This document shows, piece after piece, positions 42,644-52,894 of a stretch of 64,000 nucleotides of DNA. Every line of letters begins with the position of its first letter. Position 1 is the first letter of the stretch. This stretch comes from a candidate division Zixibacteria bacterium RBG-1 (GTDB lineage: Bacteria; Zixibacteria; MSB-5A5; DSPP01; RBG-1). The stretch is from NCBI GenBank assembly GCA_000447245.1, contig AUYT01000001.1, forward strand, positions 228,825-292,824, given 5' to 3'. The position numbers were made by a program, and so were the translations under genes. Under the pieces are notes generated by a model. It made no database searches. It saw only the letters and a list, made by a program, of their open reading frames with translations, and had not been told where the DNA came from.

Positions 42644-44062
42644 ATGCCTCAAGAAAATGAAGCTCTCTGGCAAAACTGCCTTGAGATAATCCAGACCAAA
42701 ATCCAAAAGGAGTCTTTTTATACCTGGTTCAGGCCCACCAGAGGGGTTCCGGCGGATAGCAATACCCTAAAAGTGGCTGTCCCCAATGGGTTTGTGGCAG
42801 AATGGTTGGAGGAGCATTATTTACAGTTGATAAAAGAGGTAACGAGGGAAACCGTTGGTTCTGAACTAGAAATTACTTTTTCTCTTTTCAAAGAACTGGG
42901 TGAGGGGGGGATGTCCCCGGAATTAGTTGAGGTTCAGGAAATTGCTGTTCCGGAGAAACCTCAAACCATAAATCAACCTAATGGGTCGAACAGAGCTCTC
43001 CCTAACTTCAACTCCCGCTATACCTTCGAATCTTTTGTGGTGGGGGAAAATAGCCAGTTTGCCCGGGCTGCGGCTTTGGCGGTGGCGGAAGCGCCCGGCA
43101 AGACTAAATACAATCCTTTGTATATTTATGGAGGAGTGGGATTGGGGAAAACCCATCTGATTCAAGCCATCGGGCATTATGTAGGAGAATTGGCCCAAAC
43201 TTCTCCCACGGGGATGGTCAAACCCTTGACCTACAAAATTTACTATGTGACCAGCGAAAAATTCACCAACGACTTTATTTATGCCATCGGGACCTCCACC
43301 ATGCAGAAATTTACCGAGCATTATCGCAATGTGGATTTACTATTGGTAGATGACATCCAGTTTTTTGCCGGCAAAGAATCCACCCAAGTGCAGTTCTTTC
43401 ATACCTTTAACGCTTTATACCAAGCTGGCAAACAGATTGTCTTGACCAGCGACCGGGCCCCCCATGAAATCAGCGGTTTGGAAGAAAGACTGCTCTCCCG
43501 TTTTCAGTGGGGATTGGTGACAGACATTCAACCCCCGGATTTGGAGACCCGCATAGCAATTATAAATAAAAAACTGGCATCTGAAAAAGTGGTGCTACCC
43601 TTTGAGGTGGCCCAATTTATAGCTCAAACCTTTACCGCTAATATCAGGGAGTTGGAAGGGGCTTTGATCCGGCTTCTGGCTTACGCTTCCATTTCCAGTA
43701 AATCTATCACATTGAATTTAGCCGAAGAGGTTTTAAAAAATGGAACCCATAAAGCTTCCTTCGGCAAGGGGAATAAAGAGGTTTCCATAGAGCTCATAAT
43801 GAAGAAAGTGGCTTTGTTTTTCAATTTGAGCGAAGCCGAGTTGAAATCCAAGAGCAAAACCAAAGAGCTCGCTTTCGCCAGACAGGTGGGGATGTATCTG
43901 GCCCATAAGCTGACCCAGTATTCTCTGAAAACCATCGGCGAGAAATTCGGAGGGCGGGACCACTCTACCGTGATTCATGCCTGCAAATTGGTGGAAGAGG
44001 GTCTGAAAAAGGAACCGGCTTTAAAAAATAGAATAGATAAAATTATAAATTCATTATATTAG
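42644..44062 (+). CDS. dnaA: chromosomal replication initiator protein
   Basis: 472 residues, four-domain DnaA. Domain I (ENEALWQNCLEIIQTKIQKESFYTWF), a variable linker, the AAA+ domain III with Walker A YGGVGLGKTHL near residue 162 and Walker B LLLVDDIQFF near 233, sensor region ANIRELEGALIRL, and the domain IV helix-turn-helix ending in GGRDHSTVIHACKLVEEG near 435, the DnaA signature. Binds DnaA boxes and melts oriC. No Shine-Dalgarno is visible before the ATG. Confidence 0.98.
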   Translation: MPQENEALWQNCLEIIQTKIQKESFYTWFRPTRGVPADSNTLKVAVPNGFVAEWLEEHYLQLIKEVTRETVGSELEITFSLFKELGEGGMSPELVEVQEIAVPEKPQTINQPNGSNRALPNFNSRYTFESFVVGENSQFARAAALAVAEAPGKTKYNPLYIYGGVGLGKTHLIQAIGHYVGELAQTSPTGMVKPLTYKIYYVTSEKFTNDFIYAIGTSTMQKFTEHYRNVDLLLVDDIQFFAGKESTQVQFFHTFNALYQAGKQIVLTSDRAPHEISGLEERLLSRFQWGLVTDIQPPDLETRIAIINKKLASEKVVLPFEVAQFIAQTFTANIRELEGALIRLLAYASISSKSITLNLAEEVLKNGTHKASFGKGNKEVSIELIMKKVALFFNLSEAELKSKSKTKELAFARQVGMYLAHKLTQYSLKTIGEKFGGRDHSTVIHACKLVEEGLKKEPALKNRIDKIINSLY

Positions 44063-44294
44063 CGAGTTTTGAAGCACGGGAATAATGATTAAACCGGGTG
44101 GACATAACGTGGAAAAGTTGTCAACAAAAATACCCTGTTTTTATCCAGAACTTATGAAAAACATTTTGACAAATTATCAACATTTTACTTTGTTATTGGA
44201 CAAGAGTTTATTATATTTTTCCACAAATTCACAGTATTAGTATTATTATTAGGTTTTATATTATTTAAAGAAGATGAAAAAAGAATAATAATTA
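44063..44294. promoter_or_regulatory. probable oriC unwinding region between dnaA and dnaN
   Basis: Contains three one-mismatch DnaA boxes in the same orientation: TTATCCAGA (44141-44149), TTATCAACA (44174-44182) and TTTTCCACA (44217-44225). The last is followed by an AT-rich tract with TAG/TAT triplets (TTAGTATTATTATTAG, about 44235-44250), which resembles DnaA-trio unwinding elements. Together with the boxes before dnaA this suggests a bipartite origin. Confidence 0.65.
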
Positions 44295-44378
44295 GTTGGC
44301 ACCGTCTCCCTGCGGATGCTGTCCCTGCGGGATACCCGAAGTCAAAGACGGAGGGTGTAAGCGTAGGCGTAACCAAAA
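44295..44378 (+). repeat. family D repeat upstream of dnaN
   Basis: Starts TTGGCACCGTCTCCCTGCGG and ends GGCGTAACCAAAATGG just before the dnaN ribosome-binding site. Positions 44323-44357 are identical, reversed, to the block inside rsmG. The element has inserted, or persists, within the origin-proximal spacer without breaking dnaN. Confidence 0.8.
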
Positions 44379-44388
44379 TGGAGGAGCT

Positions 44389-45528
44389 ATGAAATTTGTC
44401 GCCCAAAGAAGTAAAATCTTAGAAGGTTTGCTGAATATTTTGAATGTCCTGCCCACCCGCTCCACCTTGCCGATTCTTTCCAATATTTTATTGGAAACCA
44501 CAGAAGCAAAAGAGGGGAAAGGGGCCGGCTCCCAGCTGAAAATTGCAGCAACGGATTTGGATATGTCCATGATGTCGTATCTGCCGGTGGCTGTCAGCAA
44601 GAAAGGGTCCATTACCATTCCGGGAAAAACTTTTGTGGATATCATCCGGGAAGCTCAGGAAGGAGAAATTGCTTTCACGGCCACAGACAACAGACTGGAA
44701 ATTAAATTAGAAAACGGAAGCTACAAAATAGGCGGAATCCCGGCGGCCGAGTTTCCCAAACTGCCGGAAGTAAATACCGCCCGGCAAAATAAAGTTTCCT
44801 CCCAGGATTTAGTGCGGATGGTCAGAAAAACCGTGTTTGCCATTTCCGGGGATGAGACCCGGCCGGCTTTAAACGGGGCTTTGTGGAAAGCCGAGGATGA
44901 ATCGATGCTGATGGTGGCCACTGACGGTCACCGGTTGGCTAAAGTTTCTATGAAAAATAAAAAATTTCACGGGCTTTCCGGCTCGGTCATCGTTCCCCCC
45001 AAAGCTTTGAATCTCTTGGTCAAATTAATCGGGGATGAAGACAAGGATATCGGGGTGATTTTCGGAGATAACCATCTGATTTTTAATTTAGAGGATTCGG
45101 TCATCTCTTCCCGCTTGATAGAGGGACCATATCCCAATTATGAGGCGGTTATTCCCAAGGATAATGATAAAAAATTAATCGTGGAAAAAGAGCTTTTGGC
45201 ATCTACGACCAGACGAGTCTCAATTTTATCCAATAATTTCACCCACCAGATTAAATTTGCGGTAAAAAAAGATAAAATGGAACTTTCCGCCGCGAACACC
45301 GATTTAGGCGGAGAGGCCCGGGAGACCATTCCCTGTGATTACGACGGGGAGGAAATGGAGCTGGGGTTTAATGCCAATTATGTTTTAGATATCTTAAAGC
45401 AGATGGACGGAGACAAAGTGACCTTTTCTTTGAATACTCCGGTCTCGGCTGGAATGATTTTCCCCAGAGAGAAGAAGGAAAATGAGGAGTATTTCTGTCT
45501 GATTATGCCTTTGAGGTTGGCGGATTAG
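44389..45528 (+). CDS. dnaN: DNA polymerase III beta subunit (sliding clamp)
   Basis: 379 residues from the ATG at 44389, preceded by GGAGGA. An upstream in-frame start at 44296 is only a translation of repeat DNA. The three clamp domains are seen: MKFVAQRSKILEGLLNILNVLPTRSTLPILSNI, a middle FAISGDETRPALNGALWKAED...ATDGHRLAK, and the C-terminal YVLDILKQMDGDKV...FCLIMPLRL, the usual MPxRL-type ending. Confers processivity on the replicase. Confidence 0.97.
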   Translation: MKFVAQRSKILEGLLNILNVLPTRSTLPILSNILLETTEAKEGKGAGSQLKIAATDLDMSMMSYLPVAVSKKGSITIPGKTFVDIIREAQEGEIAFTATDNRLEIKLENGSYKIGGIPAAEFPKLPEVNTARQNKVSSQDLVRMVRKTVFAISGDETRPALNGALWKAEDESMLMVATDGHRLAKVSMKNKKFHGLSGSVIVPPKALNLLVKLIGDEDKDIGVIFGDNHLIFNLEDSVISSRLIEGPYPNYEAVIPKDNDKKLIVEKELLASTTRRVSILSNNFTHQIKFAVKKDKMELSAANTDLGGEARETIPCDYDGEEMELGFNANYVLDILKQMDGDKVTFSLNTPVSAGMIFPREKKENEEYFCLIMPLRLAD

Positions 45529-45589
45529 AACACGAAAGCACGGAGTAAAGAGACACGAAAGGTACGAAAAAAGATAACATACTAAACCC

Positions 45590-45871
45590 ATGTCAATAGT
45601 AACGAAAATTTTCAAATTATTCTTCGGGTTTCTTTTGGTGCTGTTCCTGCTGGCTTTGGCAGTGGGGAAATTTTTGGGCTGGGCTATCGGAGCTGTGTTT
45701 ACGACAGTGGCTGTGGTGTTGGGTGGAATTGTGGTGGGGCTGGTGGTGGGAATCGGGGTGCCCCTGGGAATTCTTTTGGGAAATGTAATTTTGGTGGGCT
45801 TCTGTATATTTTTATTTCTGGGATTTTTCATGGTTCTAGTCAACCGGCGCAGAAGAAAATTTAGAGTTTAA
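45590..45871 (+). CDS. small glycine/valine-rich membrane protein
   Basis: 93 residues, almost wholly hydrophobic, with two or three transmembrane helices (FKLFFGFLLVLFLLALAVGKFLG; VAVVLGGIVVGLVVGIGVPLG; VGFCIFLFLGFFMVLV) and a basic C-terminus NRRRRKFRV. No family recognised. Sits between dnaN and the zinc-ribbon gene, following a CACGAA-type repeat. Confidence 0.55.
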   Translation: MSIVTKIFKLFFGFLLVLFLLALAVGKFLGWAIGAVFTTVAVVLGGIVVGLVVGIGVPLGILLGNVILVGFCIFLFLGFFMVLVNRRRRKFRV

Positions 45872-45898
45872 AAAATTAAAAAAAGATACGGAGGAGGG

Positions 45899-46672
45899 AT
45901 GAATAAATTTTTACGTTATTATTACAATGAAGATTTAAAGTGCCCCAAATGCCATCACGGGGAGCTTTCGTCCCCTGAGGTAAAATGGCATTTTTGCAGG
46001 AAATGTCAAAAAGACCACATTTATAGGTTATGTTGGCGGGACATTTGGCAGGATAAGTGGGAAAGGGAAGCTTTAGAGGAAGAGCTGAAGGTATTATTAA
46101 AAGATAAAGAACATGAATTTATTCAGAAGAACCACTTTTCCAAGGAGTTATGGATAGACGATAAGAGAGTGGCATTCTGTCATCATTGCGACCATTATAT
46201 CTTAATAGAAGGTGAAAAAAGAGAGCGTATGAAACAAGAAGAGGGTATAAGTCAAAGAGGTTTCGGTCAAATAATTAAAGAAAAAATATTAGAAAGGAAG
46301 CTGTCTTACAAGAAGGTGGATTACCTAACCCGTATCAACGGGTTGTCTGCTATTGAAAGGGGCGTCAAGCCTTCGCTAATCGATGTTATTAAATTGGCCG
46401 AGTTTTTCGGATTAGATGTAAGAGAGATGTTACGTTTGGCTTTGGGGATAGATAAGACGAAAGAAGAAATTTTAGTTAGCTATCCAAAAGAAGAGCGGGA
46501 GGGAATTGAAAGATGGTTAAAAAGAGGAACCGATAAGCTAAACTGCCCAAAGTGTCAAAAGAAGAGTTTAATTTATAAGAAATCTTACGAAGGACGGGTT
46601 TTTGGCATGAAGGAATATACCGATTGGTTGGAATGTCCCGAATGCAAAATAAGAGTGAATTTCTGGGCTTAA
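45899..46672 (+). CDS. multi-zinc-ribbon protein with helix-turn-helix domain
   Basis: 257 residues. Zinc ribbons occur at the N-terminus (LKCPKCHHGEL and FCRKCQKD), in the middle (CHHCDHY) and at the C-terminus (LNCPKCQKKSL and LECPECKIRV). Residues about 118-180 look like an XRE-type HTH (FGQIIKEKILERKLSYKKVDYLT...LIDVIKLAEFFGLDVREMLRLAL). Probably a DNA-binding regulator. GGAGGG precedes the ATG. Target unknown. Not a usual member of the dnaA-dnaN-recF group. Confidence 0.7.
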   Translation: MNKFLRYYYNEDLKCPKCHHGELSSPEVKWHFCRKCQKDHIYRLCWRDIWQDKWEREALEEELKVLLKDKEHEFIQKNHFSKELWIDDKRVAFCHHCDHYILIEGEKRERMKQEEGISQRGFGQIIKEKILERKLSYKKVDYLTRINGLSAIERGVKPSLIDVIKLAEFFGLDVREMLRLALGIDKTKEEILVSYPKEEREGIERWLKRGTDKLNCPKCQKKSLIYKKSYEGRVFGMKEYTDWLECPECKIRVNFWA

Positions 46673-46727
46673 CCTCTTTGCTTGGGTAGGCGAGCCGCGT
46701 TCCCCTCCATTGATGTAATATGGAGAA

Positions 46728-46750
46728 AGGTCGGGAAGCGATCCCGACCT
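46728..46750. repeat. palindromic repeat AGGTCGGG/CCCGACCT
   Basis: 8-bp stem with a 7-nt loop, 55 nt after the zinc-ribbon gene. A TAAGGTCGG/CCGACCTTA relative lies at 59325-59353. May act as a terminator although no T-run follows. Confidence 0.5.
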
Positions 46751-46787
46751 ACGGAATCTTGAGAAACTCAAAATGAAAGAAGGAACT

Positions 46788-46823
46788 GACCTCACCCCTG
46801 CCCTCTCCTCAAAGGAGAGGGGG
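46788..46823 (-). repeat. family B repeat directly upstream of recF
   Basis: CTGACCTCACCCCTGCCCTC...AAAGGAGAGGGG, reverse orientation. It sits 13 nt before the recF ATG and supplies an AAAGGAGAGG purine tract that could serve as ribosome-binding site at a long spacing. Confidence 0.7.
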
Positions 46824-46962
46824 AATAAAGAAAAAATGCATTTAGAAACCCTAGAGCTTTTTAATTTCAGAAATTATTCCCACCTCCAAGTAAAATTTGA
46901 TCCCAAGATAAATTTAATCTTGGGTGAAAACGGCTCCGGCAAGACCAATCTTTTGGAAGCTA

Positions 46963-46971
46963 TTTTTTTTT
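46963..46971 (+). other. T9 homopolymer at the recF frameshift
   Basis: Nine T in the coding strand. One more T would restore the frame exactly at AIFF-LSTAR, the conserved region where other RecF proteins read LEAIYxLSTxRSFR. Runs of this length permit RNA polymerase or ribosome slippage. Confidence 0.8.
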
Positions 46972-47485
46972 AAGCACTGCCAGACCACTTCGGGCTTCCG
47001 AAGAGGCCAATCTAATCAAGACCTCTGAAAATTATTTAAGAGTCATCGGTGAAGGTTTCTGCCCCCAGCCCACCAAAGTAGAAGTCGCTCTGGGTTTAGA
47101 TGGCACCAAAAATTTAAAAATCAACGATTCACCACACAAAAAGCTGACCGACTTATACGGCTATTTTCAAGCCGTATCCATTTCCTGGGATGACATCGGT
47201 TTAATCTTAGGTGCACCGGCCCGCAGAAGAAAATTTTTGGATCTGAATTTATCCTTTGCTCATCCGGTTTATTTAGACACACTTTTGGATTATCAGAAAG
47301 TCTTGGAGCAGAGAAATAAATTTTTGAAAGATTACCGTGAAAAGAAAGAAAGCAACTGGGAGGGACAGTCTGGATTTAAAGTGCAGTTGGTCCAGTTAGG
47401 CACAGAGATAATCAAAAGAAGGAAAAATTTCTTGGAGCAGATTTTCCCCCAAGCCCAAAAATATTATCAGGAGATTTCCGCCGGG

Positions 47486-47534
47486 ATGGTCAACAATAGT
47501 CAACATATATCTATTATTGACCATATGTTGACTA
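47486..47534 (+). repeat. 49-bp palindromic element in recF, copy 1
   Basis: Begins ATGGTCAACAATAG and ends ATATGTTGACTA. Arms ATGGTCAACAATAG and CTATTATTGACCAT are complementary but for one base, and AGTCAACATAT pairs with ATATGTTGACT. The pairing arms interleave in the order A-B-A'-B', a pseudoknot-like arrangement. Read in frame as 16 codons. Confidence 0.9.
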
Positions 47535-47590
47535 AAGAAAAATTAAAGTTAGAGTACAAGCCCACTTTTTTTGCAAGAAGACCGGAAGAA

Positions 47591-47639
47591 ATGGTCAACA
47601 ATAGTCAACCTATATCTATTATTGACCATATGTTGACTA
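47591..47639 (+). repeat. 49-bp palindromic element in recF, copy 2
   Basis: Identical to copy 1 except one base (His to Pro codon), in the same reading frame, 105 nt downstream. No further copy noticed in the window. Confidence 0.9.
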
Positions 47640-48094
47640 TAGAGCAAAACTATCTTCTGGCATTTGAGGAGGCGGAAAACCGGGAAAAAAGCTGGGGAGT
47701 TACCTTAATTGGCCCGCACCGGGACGATATTGAGTTGAAAATCAATAGTTACGACTTAAGAGAGTTCGGCTCCCAGGGGCAGGCCCGGACCGCTATGCTG
47801 GCTTTGAAGCTGGCGGCTATGGATTATCTGGCTACTCTTCGCGAGCAGACACCCATTTTACTTTTAGATGAGGTTTTTGCTGATTTGGATGAGAAAAGAA
47901 CTGAATATTTGTCAAATCTGCTGGAGAAAAAGGGGCAGGTTTTTATCGCCACCTCCAAAGAGAAGGAGCTGGGAGGTAAGGTGCTCGAAGGGAAGAAATT
48001 TCATATAAAAGAAAATCAGGTTTTAGAAAGCTAATATATTTTCCAATCTGTTGTTCTACAATAGGTTAAATATTATGAAAAGATTAAAAAAAGC

Positions 48095-48123
48095 TTGCTT
48101 ATTTGACGTAATACTATTATAAT
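48095..48123 (+). promoter_or_regulatory. promoter for the dciA-like gene
   Basis: TTGCTT at 48095-48100, a 17-nt spacer and a perfect TATAAT at 48118-48123. The transcript would start about 5 nt before the ATG at 48136, implying a leaderless mRNA. Confidence 0.6.
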
Positions 48124-48135
48124 ATCTGGTAAATT

Positions 48136-48432
48136 ATGGGATACACCAAAGCTCCGGAAAGCTTAAGTTCAGTCCTGGGAAACCTCTTGAAAAAGAGGGG
48201 CTGGGAGCGTAAAATAAAGGAGTTTCAAGCCCTGGCGAACTGGCCTAAAATAGTGGGTCCCAAGGTGGCGGAGAATTCAAAGCCGGTCAGAATTGAGGGG
48301 CAGAAGCTGTTTGTGAGAGTGGAAAATTCGGTCTGGAAGAATGAGCTGGTCTTTATGCAAAAAGAGATTAAGGAAAAATTGAATAAGTCGGTGAATGGAG
48401 AGGTTATTAAGGATATTATATTTGTGAATTAA
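48136..48432 (+). CDS. dciA: DUF721/DciA-like protein, probable replicative helicase loader
   Basis: 98 residues with the DUF721 pattern: LSSVLGNLLKKRGWERKIKEFQALANWPKIVGPKVAENSKPVRIEGQKLFVRVENSVWKNEL. DciA is the ancestral bacterial loader or operator of DnaB helicase, and DUF721 genes often sit beside recF and gyrB as here. Lacking dnaC or dnaI candidates in view, this is the best helicase-loader candidate in the window. The symbol is by family. Confidence 0.85.
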   Translation: MGYTKAPESLSSVLGNLLKKRGWERKIKEFQALANWPKIVGPKVAENSKPVRIEGQKLFVRVENSVWKNELVFMQKEIKEKLNKSVNGEVIKDIIFVN

Positions 48433-48591
48433 AACACAGAAACACCCTTCGACTATGCTCAGGGCAAGCGAAGATGCTAAAGAGACGAAATACACTAAAT
48501 AAAATTTGAGTAATTGAGTTCGGTAGTTGAGGTAATGGAGTAAAAATAAAAGTAAAAACTTATCTAAAATTAACCCCTCCTAATTTTAGAA

Positions 48592-48616
48592 AAGCCGGGG
48601 TATTGTGCCTCGGCTT
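48592..48616. other. hairpin in the gyrB leader
   Basis: AAGCCG...CGGCTT stem extended by three further pairs to 9 bp, 7-nt loop, about 63 nt before the gyrB start. Could be a terminator for dciA or a leader structure; no T-run follows. Confidence 0.4.
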
Positions 48617-48678
48617 ACCCGAAAAAGAAATTTGGGTGAACTAATTGTAGATTAAATTGAAAACTTAAGGAGGGGTAA

Positions 48679-50640
<1,962 letters not shown>

Positions 50641-50725
50641 ACAAGGAAATCGGAATCACGAAAGCACGAAAATCCGAAAAACACGAAGAAAAGCAAAAAG
50701 TTTAGTTAAGGATAACCCCTCCTTA

Positions 50726-50755
50726 ATCCTCCCCTACAGGGGAGGATATTTTTTA
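50726..50755 (+). terminator. rho-independent terminator of gyrB
   Basis: ATCCTCCCCT/AGGGGAGGAT, a 10-bp stem with a 2-nt spacer, followed by ATTTTTT. It lies 86 nt after the gyrB stop and isolates gyrB from the accessory genes. Confidence 0.8.
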
Positions 50756-50852
50756 GAAAGACAAATTTGAGAAAGGCGGGAAACATATTTCAAGAAGAGG
50801 TTGTTTTTTTAGATTAATTTCTTAAATTTAGAGCTAAATTAAAAGGATAATT

Positions 50853-51413
50853 ATGCCTGATAAATCCAAATCTCCCAATCCCAAAATCGGGGATGAAGCA
50901 GTCCAAGCCAAAACCGGCAAAAACTGGCAGGGGTGGTTCGCGGTTTTAGATAAAGCCCATGCCAAAAAGATGAATCATACCGAAATCGCTACTTATTTGT
51001 ATGAAAAGCAGAAATTGGATAGTTGGTGGGCTCAGATGGTAGCGGTTACCTATGAGCAGACACGGGGCTTGAGGCAAAAACATGAAAGACCGGGAGGGTA
51101 TGAAATTTCCGTCAGCAAGGTTATCCCGGTTCCGCTCTCCTCATTATATAAGTCCTGGATGGATGAAAAAGTCCGGGGCAGCTGGTTGAAAGAAAAAGGA
51201 TTGACCGTGCGGAAATCCATAACCAATAAATCCATGCGGGTAACCTGGGGTGATAACAAAACCAGTTTGGAGGTGTATTTTTGTCCCAAAGGTGACTCTA
51301 AGGCACAAGTAGTGGTGCAGCACACCAAATTAGCCAATCTGACTGAAGCAGAGAAAATGAAAAAATACTGGAAAGAGAAATTGGAAAAATTAAATGGAGT
51401 GCTGGGGAAATAG
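50853..51413 (+). CDS. DUF4287 plus SRPBCC/AHSA1-like protein
   Basis: 186 residues. The N-terminal 75 residues match the DUF4287 style (TGKNWQGWFAVLDKAHAKKMNHTEIATYLYEKQKLDSWWAQMVAVTYEQTRGLR). The rest resembles an SRPBCC/AHSA1 ligand-binding fold (GGYEISVSKVIPVPLSSLYKSWMDEKVRGSWL...MKKYWKEKLEKLNGVL). These fusions are common and uncharacterised; cytoplasmic. First of the accessory genes placed between gyrB and gyrA. Confidence 0.8.
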   Translation: MPDKSKSPNPKIGDEAVQAKTGKNWQGWFAVLDKAHAKKMNHTEIATYLYEKQKLDSWWAQMVAVTYEQTRGLRQKHERPGGYEISVSKVIPVPLSSLYKSWMDEKVRGSWLKEKGLTVRKSITNKSMRVTWGDNKTSLEVYFCPKGDSKAQVVVQHTKLANLTEAEKMKKYWKEKLEKLNGVLGK

Positions 51414-51483
51414 GTCTCTGAATCACGAAGGCACGAAAAAAACACGAAATCGAGAAATAAAAGAGTCAAAAAAAAGAGAAGAT

Positions 51484-52062
51484 ATGAAAAAACTAATTTT
51501 GTTGATAACCGGTCTGGTCTTTCTTTCAGTTAACCAACTTTTAGCCGATGAGAAAAAATCAGAGCCGCAGATGCCTCCGAAGCCTAAATTTACTTCGGAG
51601 CTGAGGGAGTTATCCTTTTTGGTGGGAAATTTTGCTTCAGATATTACCATTCATGATAGCCCCTTGTCAAAGCCAGGTCCGGGTAAAGGGACCCTGATAA
51701 GTCAATGGGGACTGGATTCCACTTTTTTGCTTTTCAATGTAGACGAAATAGGTCCGGAGGGAAGATACCGAGGACACGGCTATCTGACTTACGATAAGCT
51801 GGAAAAGAAATATCGGATGTGGTGGTTTAATAACTGCGGGGAGGCGTCGGAGTATGAGGGAGGTTTTGTCAGGGACACTCTGGTTTTGGAAGGAGAAATG
51901 CAGACCCCGGAAAAAATTATGAAATTGAAACTTTTGTGGCACAAACAAGGTGATAAAGTGGTCTTGCGAGTGATGGCGGACTTGGGAGAAGGGTATAAGC
52001 CGCTATCGGAGCGAATTGCCAAGCGGCTGAAGATTGGTAAAATAAATACAGAGGTGAAATAA
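51484..52062 (+). CDS. exported DUF1579-like protein, tandem copy 1
   Basis: 192 residues from the ATG at 51484; an upstream start at 51394 only adds translation of a CACGAA repeat. Signal peptide MKKLILLITGLVFLSVNQLLA. Then LRELSFLVGNFASDITIHD, GLDSTFLLFNVDEIGPEGRYRGHGYLTYDKLEKKYRMWWFNN, the lipocalin-like pattern of DUF1579. Periplasmic role unknown. Paralogue of the next gene, about 48 nt away. Confidence 0.75.
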   Translation: MKKLILLITGLVFLSVNQLLADEKKSEPQMPPKPKFTSELRELSFLVGNFASDITIHDSPLSKPGPGKGTLISQWGLDSTFLLFNVDEIGPEGRYRGHGYLTYDKLEKKYRMWWFNNCGEASEYEGGFVRDTLVLEGEMQTPEKIMKLKLLWHKQGDKVVLRVMADLGEGYKPLSERIAKRLKIGKINTEVK

Positions 52063-52109
52063 CAAGAGTAGGCCCAAACCATGAGCGGGACAAAAAGGAA
52101 GGAGCAGGT

Positions 52110-52679
52110 ATGAAGAAATTAACTTTGCTGTTAACCGGTTTGCTGTTTCTGCTGACACTGAGTCTGTTGCAGGCAGAGGATAAAAAGTCAGAGCAGGAGA
52201 TGATGCAAAAGCCGAAATTCAGTCCGGAGTTAGCCAAACTGAATTTCTTGGTGGGAAAATTTGACCTGGACGTGATGATGTATAAAAATCCAATGGGAGA
52301 AGGTGGTCCGGGTAAAGGGAAATCAAATAATTACTGGGGATTGGATTCAATGTTTTTGATGATAGAGCATGAGGACACCAGCCCTATGGGACACTATTTG
52401 GGACACGGGCTTCTGACTTATGATATGACGAAGGAGAAATATAAATTGTGGTGGTTCACCAACTGGGGGGAGGCCTCGGACTATGAAGGAGATTTTATCG
52501 GTGACACTCTCAATTTAGAAACCAGCATGGATATGCCGGATGGTTCGAAGTTCGCCTTGAAATTGATGTATCACCCGGAAGGGAAAAAAGTAAAGTTCAG
52601 GATTTTTGCCGACGAAGGGAAGGGGTATAATCTCCTGATGGATGCGAGTTATAATCCTATGAAGGGCGGGAAGAAGTAA
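52110..52679 (+). CDS. exported DUF1579-like protein, tandem copy 2
   Basis: 189 residues, AAGGAGG before the ATG. Signal peptide MKKLTLLLTGLLFLLTLSLLQA. Shares with copy 1 the order LxFLVGxF, GPGKGxxxxxWGLDS, GHGxLTYD, YKLWWFxNxGEAS(D/E)YEG. The two arose by tandem duplication and have since diverged. Four methionine-rich stretches (EQEMMQK, LDVMMYK) are peculiar to this copy. Confidence 0.75.
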   Translation: MKKLTLLLTGLLFLLTLSLLQAEDKKSEQEMMQKPKFSPELAKLNFLVGKFDLDVMMYKNPMGEGGPGKGKSNNYWGLDSMFLMIEHEDTSPMGHYLGHGLLTYDMTKEKYKLWWFTNWGEASDYEGDFIGDTLNLETSMDMPDGSKFALKLMYHPEGKKVKFRIFADEGKGYNLLMDASYNPMKGGKK

Positions 52680-52685
52680 CACGAA

Positions 52686-52845
52686 GCACCCTTCGACTAC
52701 GCTTCAGGGCAAGCGAAAGAAAAGATGAAAGGCACGAAAAGGCCATTGAGTCATCCTGAGCCCTTCCGATTAACTCAGGGTAAACGAAGTGAATGATCTT
52801 GTTGCATAAGCAGGGGGTTCTTCGCTTACGCTCAGAATGACAAGG
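52686..52845. repeat. two family A repeats
   Basis: CACCCTTCGACTACGC... (52686-52718) and a long copy with TCATCCTGAGCCCTTCCGAT...GGTTCTTCGCTTACGCTC (52748-52845). They separate the DUF1579 pair from the next three-gene group. Confidence 0.7.
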
Positions 52846-52894
52846 CCAAAAGGAAACGAGAGCTGTTCCGAAACAAAACCAGGATAAAACATAG

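Larger units (their letters stand above)
46836..48034 (+). pseudogene. recF: DNA replication/repair protein RecF, frameshifted and carrying two in-frame repeat inserts
   Basis: RecF loads RecA at gaps. The first frame gives [19 protein letters not shown] and the Walker A motif [16 protein letters not shown], then stops at a T9 run (46963-46971). Shifting to the -1 frame restores [15 protein letters not shown] and continues to the end with LLDEVFADLDEKRTEYLSNLL (Walker B/D-loop) and GSQGQARTAMLALKLA. The repaired product is about 399 residues. Two 16-residue inserts, MVNNSQ(H/P)ISIIDHML, come from 49-bp repeats; without them the length is about 367, the family norm. Real mutation, transcriptional slippage or assembly error are all possible. 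Confidence 0.85.

Noticed and set aside
44296-44388. 31-residue N-terminal extension of dnaN
   Set aside because: Encoded by a family D repeat; the ATG at 44389 has a good ribosome-binding site and starts with the standard clamp sequence.
47237-48034. Independent gene starting at the methionine at 47237
   Set aside because: It is the continuation of recF; conserved RecF sequence extends upstream in the same frame to the T9 run, and no start signal is present.
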